A DNA stretch of 64,000 bases from Mesorhizobium shangrilense (GCF_028826155.1 NZ_JAQGPN010000001.1:2733501-2797500); one strand, 5' to 3'. Positions 36,631 through 45,697 are shown, counted from the first letter of the stretch. Numbers and translations are program-made. Notes: generated by a model not told the origin, from the sequence alone.

Positions 36631-37308
36631 TCATCCCTGCTTCACGTCGTCGATGACATTCATCCAGCCGTGCTTGACGGCAAAGTGCACGATCTGCGCT
36701 CGCGAATGCAGGTGCAGCTTCTCAGCCGCCCGGGCCTTGTAAGTCTCGATGGACTTGACGCTCACGGCGGCGCGCCAGGCGATCTCCTTGTTGGAGTAGC
36801 CAAGCGCCACCATGCGGAGCACCTCCTGCTCACGCTTGGTCAGCTCGGGGGCGCCATTGGCGGCGCCATTCACGCTGCTCTGCTTTGTGGAGGTGACGGA
36901 CATTCCCCCGGCTGTCGGCGGGTCCAGAAACAATCCCCCGAGCATTGCCGTGCGGATCGCAAGCAGCAGGTTCTGACCCGCGGACCGCTTCTGGACGAAG
37001 CCTTTCGCGCCGATCTGGAGCGCCTGATCCACGTAGGTGCGCTCCTCGTAAAGCGTCATCATGACGATGTGCGCACGCACGCCGGACGCCACGATGCGCT
37101 GCGCCAGCACCAGCCCGTTCGTATCGGGCAGCGCGACATCGAGCACGATCACGTCGGGATCGGTCTCCTGGATCAGGTCCAGCGCCTCGGCTCCCGTCCT
37201 CGCGTCGCCGACGCAGACGATGTCCTCCGACGCTTCCATGAGCGCTCGTGCGCCCGCGACGACAACTGGGTGGTCGTCCACCACTACCACTCGTATAGGA
37301 GTTTTCAT
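36631..37308 (-). CDS. NarL/LuxR-family response regulator
   Basis: A 225-residue response regulator. The receiver domain has the acidic pair in VVVVDDHPVV (Asp11-Asp12), phospho-acceptor Asp57 in VIVLDVALPD, and Lys in VQKRSAG. A linker precedes a C-terminal LuxR-type HTH: LTKREQEVLRMVALGYSNKEIAWRAAVSVKSIETYKARAAEKL. The usual contact helix is intact. It starts within the stop of the kinase gene (ATGA overlap at 37305-37308), so both are made together. The obvious target is the polysaccharide locus around it, in particular the palindromic region at 38.33-38.39 kb; that is an inference. Confidence 0.92.
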   Translation of the reverse strand: MKTPIRVVVVDDHPVVVAGARALMEASEDIVCVGDARTGAEALDLIQETDPDVIVLDVALPDTNGLVLAQRIVASGVRAHIVMMTLYEERTYVDQALQIGAKGFVQKRSAGQNLLLAIRTAMLGGLFLDPPTAGGMSVTSTKQSSVNGAANGAPELTKREQEVLRMVALGYSNKEIAWRAAVSVKSIETYKARAAEKLHLHSRAQIVHFAVKHGWMNVIDDVKQG

Positions 37309-38243
37309 GACCAGACTGCGACGGTTGGTGTCTCGCACGCCCTCATCGGGATCGTAGCGACGACACTGGTTCCTCTCTTCTTCGAACGCTTGACGTTCAA
37401 CTGTCCCCCGACTTCCGCCACCCGTGCCTGCATGCCGGCGATGCCGCAATGGTCTCGCTGGTCGACCATCCGGCTGCTGGGCGGTCTCGGATTGGAGTGC
37501 GAGTTATCCTGGACTTCCAGGTCGAGAATGTCTGACTTCAACTGCACGCGCACATTGACGCGTGAAGCGTTGGAAGCGTGCTTGGCGATGTTCGTCAGCG
37601 CTTCCTGGACCACGCGGTACACGGCTTCCGCAACCGCATCGTCTACTTCGCGGCAATCCTCCTGCCGTGGGTCGAACCAGACGGGAATGCCGACGTCATG
37701 CTCCCAGCGCGCGGTCAACTGTTCAAGCGCGGGAAAGAGTTCCCGCCCGGATGGCACGCCGACCCGCTGACCGGCGCAGATCGTCCTCAGCTCGTCGCCG
37801 AAGTGGCTCACCATGTCGCCGATCTCTTGAAGGGAAGCGAGCAATGCCTGATCGGCGGTCTGCATTTCCAAAGCGGACAGTCGCATCATAATGCCCACGA
37901 AATACTGTCCGGCCTGGTCGTGGAGATCGCGGGCGATGCGCTGGCGTTCACGTTCCACGGCATCCACCGGCGGTTCCGGTCGCAACTCGATGCGGTCGCT
38001 GGCGCGCGAATGAATTGGGTCAACGCGGTCGCGCTGCGGAAGCGGCACGTCGCTCGCCGATGCTTTCGACTGCGCCGGTCGAGTCCGGCTTTTCGCCAAA
38101 GGCAATCTAAACTGCCGGGTAAAGCCCTTGGGGCTTCGCCTGACCAAGTAACCTTCGGATCTATGTTCGCTGTTCCGTTCAAGCAGGCTTGACTCGTCAT
38201 CCTGCCCATCCGTACTGCCAGCGTTTACGCTTGCCCAAGCCAT
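37305..38243 (-). CDS. NarL-partner sensor histidine kinase, cytosolic and without a recognisable sensor domain
   Basis: A 312-residue kinase of the HisKA_3 class. VERERQRIARDLHDQAGQ carries the phospho-accepting His108. The HATPase_c domain follows, with an N-box-like VVQEALTNIAKHAS, a G-box-like GIAGMQARVAEVGGQL and a final GTSVVATIPM. Residues 1-95 are Arg/Ser-rich, have no membrane helix and no recognised input domain, so the signal must be cytosolic or come through a partner. GAGGTG lies five bases before the ATG. It is coupled to the response regulator downstream. Confidence 0.88.
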   Translation of the reverse strand: MAWASVNAGSTDGQDDESSLLERNSEHRSEGYLVRRSPKGFTRQFRLPLAKSRTRPAQSKASASDVPLPQRDRVDPIHSRASDRIELRPEPPVDAVERERQRIARDLHDQAGQYFVGIMMRLSALEMQTADQALLASLQEIGDMVSHFGDELRTICAGQRVGVPSGRELFPALEQLTARWEHDVGIPVWFDPRQEDCREVDDAVAEAVYRVVQEALTNIAKHASNASRVNVRVQLKSDILDLEVQDNSHSNPRPPSSRMVDQRDHCGIAGMQARVAEVGGQLNVKRSKKRGTSVVATIPMRACETPTVAVWS

Positions 38244-38817
38244 GACGCACCTCAGCTTGCAACTGATGGCTCCCCCTCAGCAGACAGCTGCACGTTCTGT
38301 CGGGTACAACTTATACTTTGTGGATTTTGGTAGACCGCAAGTTGCGGTGAGAAGCCCCACTCCCTCCTATTTGTTACTATATAGTAAACCAAACAGTCAG
38401 GATTTGGAAGAGGCTTGTTTTTCTCTTTCTGAGAGGGCCGGTTGCGGATTCTGCGACGACGACGTCAGGCTTTTCCTCCTCCTATGCTCAAGCCCGGTCG
38501 GCTAGGCTTTGCAGTGTGTCTGGCCGCAGCCTCACGCTTGGGGCCAAGGCGTTTTTCAGTCCGGATCACCTGCAGAGAGTTCGGATGTCAGCAAGGTACT
38601 GGTCAAGATTACCCAAGCTGAACCGATCTGGGTTCGCAGTGGAGAAACTGGAGGCGGTCTGCTCCAGCAAAGCCGTCCTTTATGTGTACGCGACGTTGAG
38701 AAGGCGGTTGTACTGGGTGGCGGAGCGCGGAGACTATGACCGGTGGCCGCAGTGGAAAACACAGCCGCCGGCTGCGCATTTCAATCTTCTGCTGACGTCC
38801 GCCGCTGTGAGCGCATC
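38244..38817. promoter_or_regulatory. 574-base divergent regulatory region with AT-rich core
   Basis: Between the kinase gene (leftward) and the beta-helix gene (rightward). The core, about 38300-38440, is strikingly A/T-rich for this genome. It contains ACCGCAA-G-TTGCGGT (38334-38348), a 15-bp inverted repeat, and the perfect 14-bp palindrome TTACTATATAGTAA (38374-38387). These look like regulator sites for one or both promoters. Open frames at 38509-38820 have no family resemblance and are not called. Confidence 0.5.
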
Positions 38818-40326
38818 ATGATGCAGAGCGGCCGATCATCATATTTCAAGTACCTGGCTGTCGGAATCGGATGCGCGATAGTTGCGTTGGCGGCCTTGCG
38901 CGCCCCGGACTTTCTGTCGTCGGCCTGGTCGTTAGGAGCGGAACTGCTGGATCCGAACCCGGTCATGCTCTTCACCCATATGGCGCCGAAATTGCCGGAT
39001 GGACGGCAGCGGGCCTTTCCGACGGCCGAAGGCTTCGGCGCCGCGGCCAAGGGCGGGCGAGGCGGGCGTGCGATCTTCGTCACGACAACCGCAGAAAGCG
39101 GCGAGGGATCGCTGCGCGCTTGCATTGAAGCGATCGGACCGCGCACCTGCGTGTTTCGCCTGAGCGGCACGATCACGCTTGAAGAAGCCTCCCTTGCCGT
39201 TCACAATCCCTATTTGACGATCGCCGGCGAAACTGCGCCGGGCGACGGCATCGCAATTCGAAACGGCCCAAAACAGGCACGGCCTTCGATCGAGATTCTC
39301 GCGCATGATGTGATCGTCCGGCACATCCGCGTCCGTCCCGGTCCTCATGAGGTCAAGTCTTGCTGTTCGGGCGCCATCGGCCTCTACGGAAACGAGGCCA
39401 AAGACATCATCCTAGACCACGTTTCGGCGAGCTGGGGGTCGGATGAGACAATAGATTCCGAGGACGCCAGCTTCGTCACCATTCAATGGAGCTTCATCAC
39501 GGAACCCCTTTTGGATGGGGGGCCGGGAAAGCACAACCGCGCTCGAAGCATGCTTCTCACCAAGGGCGGGAATTTCTCCATTCACCACAACTTGTTCGCG
39601 CTGGGCAAATTCCGCAATCCGCAGATCGTGCCAAGCATGCGCGGTTCTTCGGTAAGTATTGTGAACAATGTTCTCTACTCTCCGGTATGGCAATACGCCA
39701 TCAGCTTCGGCGATTCCTGGACAGTCGTTCGCGCCAATGTCGTCGGCAACTACAAGGTTGAGGGCGAGACGGAAAAGAACGGAGACAGCCGCCTCGTTCA
39801 CCTCTTCAACGAGCGTGACCGCGGCTTCTCGGTTTTCCTGGACGGTAATCTGGACGAAACCCATCGACCGGAACTCGGGATTCCGGAAGAAGAGGCGATC
39901 CAGGCGGACATGCGCGAATTCCTGGCGCCTGCCGCGTTCCCGTCTCCGCTCATCCGCACAACCAGCGCGACGCAGGCTTATGAGGACGTGCTGGCGGGCG
40001 CGGGAGCCACGCGCCCGGGCCGCGATAGTGTCGATCGCCGCACCGTGGACGCCGTCCGTACGAGATCCGGAAAGCTGCTCAAACATGATCCGCGCTCCGT
40101 CGGCGGCTGGCCGCTGCTCGCCTCGACGCCGGCTCCGGCCGATCAGGACCGGGACGGCATGTCGAACGACTGGGAACGCTCGCACGGGCTGGACTACACC
40201 GATCCGAGAGATGCGAACGACGATCTTGATGGCGATGGTTGGACCAATCTCGAAGAGTATCTGCATGTCTTGGCGGGCGACGGCGAACAGATTTCCAGCG
40301 GCGTGGCGACCGAGAACGCTGAATAG
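38818..40326 (+). CDS. Secreted or membrane-tethered right-handed beta-helix protein (pectate lyase-like) with Ca-binding repeats
   Basis: A 502-residue protein. An N-terminal hydrophobic segment (about residues 12-33) serves as anchor or signal. The central part is a parallel beta-helix of the pectate lyase superfamily: FPTAEGFGAAAKGGRGG, FRLSGTITLE, the repeated coils NPYLTIAGETAPGDG, HDVIVRHIRVRPGP, ILDHVSASWGSDE. The C-terminus has two Asp-rich loops, DQDRDGMSNDWE and DDLDGDGWTNLEEY, as in thrombospondin type-3-like calcium repeats. It could be a lyase or hydrolase that trims the polysaccharide, or a surface binding protein. The start is uncertain; a GTG at 38743 is possible. It is first in the operon with the Wzz-like gene. 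Confidence 0.75.
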   Translation: MMQSGRSSYFKYLAVGIGCAIVALAALRAPDFLSSAWSLGAELLDPNPVMLFTHMAPKLPDGRQRAFPTAEGFGAAAKGGRGGRAIFVTTTAESGEGSLRACIEAIGPRTCVFRLSGTITLEEASLAVHNPYLTIAGETAPGDGIAIRNGPKQARPSIEILAHDVIVRHIRVRPGPHEVKSCCSGAIGLYGNEAKDIILDHVSASWGSDETIDSEDASFVTIQWSFITEPLLDGGPGKHNRARSMLLTKGGNFSIHHNLFALGKFRNPQIVPSMRGSSVSIVNNVLYSPVWQYAISFGDSWTVVRANVVGNYKVEGETEKNGDSRLVHLFNERDRGFSVFLDGNLDETHRPELGIPEEEAIQADMREFLAPAAFPSPLIRTTSATQAYEDVLAGAGATRPGRDSVDRRTVDAVRTRSGKLLKHDPRSVGGWPLLASTPAPADQDRDGMSNDWERSHGLDYTDPRDANDDLDGDGWTNLEEYLHVLAGDGEQISSGVATENAE

Positions 40327-40396
40327 GAACTAGGGCGAAGGCGCGATCAACTCACGTTCACAGAACGCTGACGCGAACGATTAGGCGCGAGGGGTT

Positions 40397-42676
40397 ATGG
40401 ACAAGCAATATACAGCCAGTCCTCTGATCGAGACGGACGCTTCACTTGAAGGTCACCCCTCCAGGCGAAACTCGGGCGTTATCGGCGTCAGGGAAGTCGT
40501 CTCGCTTTTCATTCGCAGGTCCTACTTCATCGGCGGCTTCGTGCTGCTCAGCTGCATCGTGCTAATCATTGCGGTTCTGGCGATGGACGACACGTATACG
40601 GCATCCGCCACGCTGGTGCTGGAGCGTCGCGAGGGACAGCTCATGGAAACCGTCACGGAACTGACCAGCGAGGAGCGTGACCGTTCCGCCATCGAGACGG
40701 AGATGGACATCATCAAGTCGCGGGTGTTCGCGGGCAAGGTCGTCGACGCGACGAACCTGATGGAGCACCCCTGGTTCAATACCTACCTCGCGGGCGAACG
40801 CGATGCGGACTCTCCCGGTTCGGCAGTCGGTCATCTCGTGGGCAAGGTGAAATCGGCGTTGCTCGGGTTTTTCGGTTGGGACGAGACTGGGGGCGCGCGC
40901 AAGTTGCCGAGCAAATCGGTTCAATGGGACCGTGCGGTTACGTCGTTGCTTGCCAACACGGACGTTACCCGCAGCGGCGACAGCTTCGCCGTGACCGTTC
41001 GCGTCAGCACCCCTGACCCGGAACTCTCCGCGACGCTCGCCAACACGGCCGCAAATATCTACGTCGAGTGGTCGCTGGAACTCCGCAAGAAGTCGATGTC
41101 CGACGCCGTCAATTTCCTACGCGAACGGGCCAACAGGGTTGCCTCCCGGATAGCATCGAACGAGCGGGCGATAACGGACTTCCGGCGCTTGAACGAGCTG
41201 GCGTCGAGCGAGCGCGACGACATCGTCCGCAAGCGGCTCGAGGATATGGGATCGCAGCTTACCACGGCGCGCGGCGAACTGGCCGCGACCCGGGCGCGCC
41301 GCGAGCAGGGTGAGCGAGCCATCGCCGAGGCCCGCGATTTCGAGGGTACGTCGCTGGATTCGCCGCTTCTGGCCACGCTAAGGGGGGAGCGGGCCGTGCT
41401 GATGCGCCAACGCGCCCAGTACTCGTCCAACTTCGCGGCCGGACATCCGCAGATCGCGCAGACGGACGCGCAACTCGTCAGTGTCGCCAGCATGCTCGAC
41501 ACGGAAGTCCGTCGCATCGTGGACGATCTCAAGAGCGAGGAAAAGGTCGTAAGCGACCGGGCGCAGCAACTGGAGAGCCAGATCTCGGAACTCCAGACGA
41601 CCTTGCAGCAACGGAGCCTGGCGGAAATCAGATTGCGCGAGCTCGAGCGTGACCTGCTGGCGGATCAGAAGCTGCACGATCTGGTGGTGGCTCGCCTCGG
41701 AGGCCTCGATCCCTTCGCTGAGATCGCAAAGCCCAGCGCGCGGGTGGTGTCCGTCGCGGCAGTCCCGACCTCTCCCTCGTTCCCGCAGCGCAAACGCATA
41801 CTGGCAGCCGGCGGCGCCGCCGCGACAGTCCTTGCAATGATCGTGGCGGTCATGCTCGAGGCGGGCGACAGCCGCATACGCTCCGGACAACGCATTACGG
41901 AGATCGTGCGGCTGCGGAACCTGGCCAATATCCCGAAAGTCCGGCGCTCGCTGCTTGGTGGCGACCCCCACATGCTGGAGAGGTTGGTCGACAAGCCGCG
42001 CTCGACCATCGCGGAAGCCTTCCGCTCGCTCTTCCTGGTGTGCCGGTCCCAGGTCAGCAACGCCAAGGGCGTCATCGTCATCACCTCGCCATTGCCGAAG
42101 GAAGGGGCGACATCCGTCGCCTGGGGATTGGCATTCGCCGCCGCGAACGATGGGCTCAAAACGCTCTACATGAGCCTCGACCCCGAGGCGGCGGCCCCAA
42201 CGCTTCGCGCGATGGACGACGATGCCGAGCTATCATTCATCCCCGAACGCCTCGAAGTGCCTGAAGCAGACGGCGTGATACGGCCGGTAGCGGAGGTCAA
42301 CCGCCTGGACGCGCTGGTCAGCCCAGGGGCTGCGGCGGACGGCGAGACTTACCACACCATGACCTGGAGCGACGCGACGCTGCTTTTGGCGAAGCTTCGC
42401 AGCAGCTACGACCTGATCGTGATCGATGCGGCGCCGGTGCTCATCGTCGAGGATGCGAATTGGCTGTCTCCGCTGGCGGACGCCGTGCTGCTGGTCGTTC
42501 GCTTTGGACACACGACCGAGCAAGAACTCGCCGCAGCGGTCTCGCGCCTCAACATGAACCAGGCGCCGCTGATCGGGACCGTGCTCAACTGTGTCGACCC
42601 GCGCGGGCGCAAGCCGTTCGAGCCGCTGGGCGCAGCCAGCTATCCGCGCCAGGCAAAGGCATATCTCAGAGACTGA
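40397..42676 (+). CDS. ExoP/Wzz-type polysaccharide co-polymerase with degenerate tyrosine-kinase domain
   Basis: A 759-residue inner-membrane protein. It has a first helix (about 44-64), a long periplasmic coiled-coil region (about 220-440), a second helix (about 472-492) and a C-terminal BY-kinase-like domain. Chain-length control of exported polysaccharide is the family role. The ATPase site is altered: SPLPKEGATS has Ala571 where Walker A has Lys, the A-prime segment LYMSLDPEA lacks the first Asp, and no Tyr cluster ends the protein. Walker B-like LIVIDAAP remains. Kinase activity is therefore doubtful. It is followed by an ExoF-like export protein 29 bases downstream. Confidence 0.87.
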   Translation: MDKQYTASPLIETDASLEGHPSRRNSGVIGVREVVSLFIRRSYFIGGFVLLSCIVLIIAVLAMDDTYTASATLVLERREGQLMETVTELTSEERDRSAIETEMDIIKSRVFAGKVVDATNLMEHPWFNTYLAGERDADSPGSAVGHLVGKVKSALLGFFGWDETGGARKLPSKSVQWDRAVTSLLANTDVTRSGDSFAVTVRVSTPDPELSATLANTAANIYVEWSLELRKKSMSDAVNFLRERANRVASRIASNERAITDFRRLNELASSERDDIVRKRLEDMGSQLTTARGELAATRARREQGERAIAEARDFEGTSLDSPLLATLRGERAVLMRQRAQYSSNFAAGHPQIAQTDAQLVSVASMLDTEVRRIVDDLKSEEKVVSDRAQQLESQISELQTTLQQRSLAEIRLRELERDLLADQKLHDLVVARLGGLDPFAEIAKPSARVVSVAAVPTSPSFPQRKRILAAGGAAATVLAMIVAVMLEAGDSRIRSGQRITEIVRLRNLANIPKVRRSLLGGDPHMLERLVDKPRSTIAEAFRSLFLVCRSQVSNAKGVIVITSPLPKEGATSVAWGLAFAAANDGLKTLYMSLDPEAAAPTLRAMDDDAELSFIPERLEVPEADGVIRPVAEVNRLDALVSPGAAADGETYHTMTWSDATLLLAKLRSSYDLIVIDAAPVLIVEDANWLSPLADAVLLVVRFGHTTEQELAAAVSRLNMNQAPLIGTVLNCVDPRGRKPFEPLGAASYPRQAKAYLRD

Positions 42677-42705
42677 CCGTCGAAAACGCCATCTGGACGA
42701 GACCG

Positions 42706-43986
42706 ATGTCACCAACAATGAACTCTCTCTTATCGCGGGCGTGGAAAACCGGAACAGGAATGCTGACGGCTCTTGCCCTGATGACGGGCACGGCCTGGCA
42801 GGCGTCCGCCGCTCAATCCGACTATCCGCTGGCGCCCGGCGACACGGTCAGGGTGGACATTCTCGACGACGAGAAGGAGCCGGTTGACCAAACGATCGCT
42901 CTCGACGGGTCGATCCAGGCTCCATTTCTCGGAGCGGTCAAAGTTGCCGGATTGTCCGTCGAGGAGGCCCTGGAGACCTTGACCCGCCGCTATGTGGACC
43001 AGAGCATATTCGTGGCGCCGAAGATCGGCTTCTCCATCAGCGCTTATCGGCCGATCTTCGTCGTCGGGGATGTGCGGCAGCCGGGCAGCTACCCCTACCA
43101 GGCGCGGCTTTCGGTGGAGAAGGCGATTGGCCTCGCGGGCGGCCAGCTTACGACGGCCACGATCGAAGATCCCGTCCTCGCCCGTGCTCGCCTTGGCGGC
43201 GAGATCGAGGCTGCCGAAGCCAACGTCATACGCGAGGCGCTCGCATATGCGCGCGTGACTGCCGAACTCGCCGGCCGATCGTCCATACTGCCCGAAGACA
43301 TTCCCGCTTCCGCGCGCGCCTTCGTGACCGGCCCTCTCGCGGAGTCCGTGCTCAAGGTTGAGCAGCGCATCGCGAAGGCCAACACCGACAGCTTTACGGC
43401 GCAGCAGGCGGTCCTCAGCGAACAGATTGCAGATGCCGAGAAAGGGCTGGCGCTTCTGGAGGAGTTGCTCAAGAACGTTGAGAAGGTCATCGAGATCGCC
43501 CAATCCGATCTGAAACGCACGGAAACCCTCCGCAAGCAGGGCCTGAACACACAGGCCAACATTTCCGACAGACAGCGCCAATTGGCGCAGGAGGAGGCCA
43601 GGCAACTCCAGGTCCTGGCCAGTCTCTCAAACGGTAGAACCAACATCGGAGTGCTCAAGAGCCGGCTGGTGGAGCTCTCTCAGAGCAGGAACGTCAACGC
43701 GCTCGTCGATCTTCAGGCCCACAATGTCAGCCTTGCCGCCTTCCTGGCCGAGCACCGGAGGGCGGAGGAGCAACTCGTGCTCATGACGAACCTCACGGCA
43801 GAAAAGCTCTCACGGAACAAGCAGATCGTTCTCGATTTCACGATCCGCAGGGAGGGCGGCGATGAGACGGTCGACATCCCCGCGACAGGAAACAGCATGC
43901 TGGCTCCGGGCGACGTGCTCGTCGTGAGAATTCGCGACACCTCCGCTCAGGAGGCTGTGGCAACGTTGCCTTTGGCGGTGCAGTGA
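42706..43986 (+). CDS. ExoF-like periplasmic polysaccharide export protein (Wza-type N-terminal domain)
   Basis: A 426-residue exported protein: a signal peptide (about residues 1-31, ASAAQ cleavage region), then a polysaccharide biosynthesis/export (PES) domain YPLAPGDTVRVDILDDEKEPVDQTIALDGSIQAPFLGAVKV, and one SLBB-type segment with PIFVVGDVRQPGSYPYQ. The C-terminal part (about 175-380) is a long helical hairpin, DAEKGLALLEELLKNVEKVIEIA, as in rhizobial ExoF proteins. It would guide the growing chain across the periplasm together with the ExoP-like partner. There is no lipobox, unlike the Wza protein at 55.0 kb. Confidence 0.83.
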   Translation: MSPTMNSLLSRAWKTGTGMLTALALMTGTAWQASAAQSDYPLAPGDTVRVDILDDEKEPVDQTIALDGSIQAPFLGAVKVAGLSVEEALETLTRRYVDQSIFVAPKIGFSISAYRPIFVVGDVRQPGSYPYQARLSVEKAIGLAGGQLTTATIEDPVLARARLGGEIEAAEANVIREALAYARVTAELAGRSSILPEDIPASARAFVTGPLAESVLKVEQRIAKANTDSFTAQQAVLSEQIADAEKGLALLEELLKNVEKVIEIAQSDLKRTETLRKQGLNTQANISDRQRQLAQEEARQLQVLASLSNGRTNIGVLKSRLVELSQSRNVNALVDLQAHNVSLAAFLAEHRRAEEQLVLMTNLTAEKLSRNKQIVLDFTIRREGGDETVDIPATGNSMLAPGDVLVVRIRDTSAQEAVATLPLAVQ

Positions 43987-43998
43987 GGCGTTGAAGGC

Positions 43999-44691
43999 AT
44001 GGTCGCCGGGACAGGAACAGACACGGAATTCGGTCCGCTCCTGCTCGATCGGCGAGCCCGGCTCTCACAGCGTTGCGCGGCGGTGTTGGCGCTGGTCGTC
44101 GGCGCAATCCCCGCAGCGATCACTGCGGGCTTGATCTGGGTCTCCCTCGGGCGACCGCTGCTGTTCAGGCAGGTTCGCAGCGGCCTGGGCGGGCGACCCT
44201 TCACCATCGTCAAGTTTCGCACGATGCACGATCTGCGCGACGCGCGCGGAGAGCTGCTGGCGGACGCTGACCGGCAGACGCCGCTGAGCCGGCTCATCCG
44301 CGCGGTGCGTCTGGACGAGATCCCCCAACTGCTTGCGATCGCTGGCGGCGACATGAATTTTGTCGGGCCACGGCCGCTTCCGCCTTCGGTGCTCGCTGCC
44401 TTCGGTGCGCTTGGCAGGGCGCGGTGCGCAATTCGGCCGGGGCTGACAGGGTGGGCCCAGGTGAACGGCAACACGCGACTTTCCGATATCGACAAGATCG
44501 CGCTCGACCTCTGGTACATCGACCATCGCTCGGCGAAGCTGGACGCCTGGATCCTGGTGCTCACTGCGTTTACGGTGTTGCGCGGGGAGCGGATCAACCA
44601 GCGGCGCCTGACAGAGGCTCGGGCCGATCTGCACCGCCGTCAGGCCCGGGCCGAGGCCGCCGATGTCCAAGCCACAGGCGCCACCTCATGA
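43999..44691 (+). CDS. Short sugar-phosphate transferase (PGT, initiating enzyme, PglC-like size)
   Basis: A 230-residue bacterial sugar transferase that contains only the catalytic part. One hydrophobic segment (about 28-49) is followed by the cytosolic core with FRQVRSGLGGRPFTIVKFRTMHD, RAVRLDEIPQLLAIAGGDMNFVGPRPLPP, and PGLTGWAQVNGN. It moves a sugar phosphate from a nucleotide donor to undecaprenyl phosphate to start a repeat unit. A full-length PGT is encoded at 51.4-52.9 kb, so the locus has two initiation enzymes. The stop overlaps the next gene (ATGA). Confidence 0.9.
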   Translation: MVAGTGTDTEFGPLLLDRRARLSQRCAAVLALVVGAIPAAITAGLIWVSLGRPLLFRQVRSGLGGRPFTIVKFRTMHDLRDARGELLADADRQTPLSRLIRAVRLDEIPQLLAIAGGDMNFVGPRPLPPSVLAAFGALGRARCAIRPGLTGWAQVNGNTRLSDIDKIALDLWYIDHRSAKLDAWILVLTAFTVLRGERINQRRLTEARADLHRRQARAEAADVQATGATS

Positions 44692-45608
44692 GGACGGCGT
44701 TCGTTGGCGCCGTGGAAGGCTCCGCCATCGCGCTCGACGCACTTGTGCGCGCCGGAATGCCCCCCGACATGCTGATCACGCTGGAAGCCGGTGCCGCCGA
44801 CCGCCACTCCGATTTCGTCGACCTTGGGGGGCGGGGACAGGCGGCCGGCATCGAAGTGGTCCGCACGCGCAGCGTCAACTCGCAGCCGGTGCTTGAGGCG
44901 CTGTCGGCCCTTGAGCCGGACCTGGTCCTCGTCATCGGCTGGTCCCAGATCTGCCGCGGCGCGTTCCGCTCCATCGCGCGGATGGGGAATATTGGGTTTC
45001 ATCCAGCGCCGCTGCCCCGCATGCGAGGCCGCGCGGTGATCCCATGGACCATCCTGCTCGGAGAACCGTCGACGGCGGCGACTTTGTTCTGGCTGGACGA
45101 GGGGATCGATTCCGGGCCGATCCTGCTGCAGGAGCAGATCGCGGTGGCTGACGACGAGACGGCGCGAACACTCTATGCGAAGCAGACCAATGCGTTGGCG
45201 AGCATGCTGCCGCGGGCGGTCGAACTGGCGCGGTCCGGCAATGCGCCGCGGATCGAACAGGATCATCGACTGGCGACATATTGCGCCAAGCGGACGCCGG
45301 ACGACGGCCGCATCAACTGGCATCAACCCGCGGACGCGATTCTCCGGCTGATCCGCGCAGCAGGCGATCCATATCCGGGTGCGTTCACCACAAATGAAAA
45401 CGGCAGGCTCGTGATTGATGCCGCGGCGTCCTACGAGGACTCCCACCGCTACATCGGCCTTGCAGGGCAGGTGCAGTGCGAGACTGACGAGGGGTTCGTT
45501 GTGCGTTGCGGAGACGGCGAATGCATCCACGTCACCCAATGGCGTCAGGGCGGCGCCAGCGCGAAACCGCGCGTGCATTCGAAGCTTGGCGCAGTTTTCG
45601 CCCCGTAG
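44688..45608 (+). CDS. Formyltransferase-like protein (GART fold) of the polysaccharide operon
   Basis: A 306-residue protein related to methionyl-tRNA and sugar-amine formyltransferases. The catalytic loop reads NIGFHPAPLPRMRGRAVIPW and is followed by LFWLDEGIDSGPIL. His105 and Asp141 of the usual triad are in place, but the Asn normally two residues before the His is Gly103 (an Asn lies at 101). A C-terminal FMT-like beta domain follows (about 205-306). Given the operon it may formylate an amino sugar donor with 10-formyl-THF. Co-translated with the sugar transferase. Normal Fmt is excluded by context and motif, not by experiment. Confidence 0.75.
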   Translation: MRTAFVGAVEGSAIALDALVRAGMPPDMLITLEAGAADRHSDFVDLGGRGQAAGIEVVRTRSVNSQPVLEALSALEPDLVLVIGWSQICRGAFRSIARMGNIGFHPAPLPRMRGRAVIPWTILLGEPSTAATLFWLDEGIDSGPILLQEQIAVADDETARTLYAKQTNALASMLPRAVELARSGNAPRIEQDHRLATYCAKRTPDDGRINWHQPADAILRLIRAAGDPYPGAFTTNENGRLVIDAAASYEDSHRYIGLAGQVQCETDEGFVVRCGDGECIHVTQWRQGGASAKPRVHSKLGAVFAP

Positions 45609-45697
45609 GGCGAGCCGGGTTTCGTCCGCGCATAACTCAAAATCGCAAGCATTGCACTTTTTCCTGACGCTTGTTGCGTCTCGCATCGCTTTCCGGC

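Noticed and set aside
35758..37770. Open frame of 670 codons on the plus strand across GT4, response regulator and kinase genes
   Set aside because: It spans three well-supported minus-strand genes and has no domain of its own; a codon-bias shadow.
38509..38821. Overlapping small frames between the AT-rich region and the beta-helix gene
   Set aside because: No conserved features or ribosome sites. The region is better read as leader DNA.
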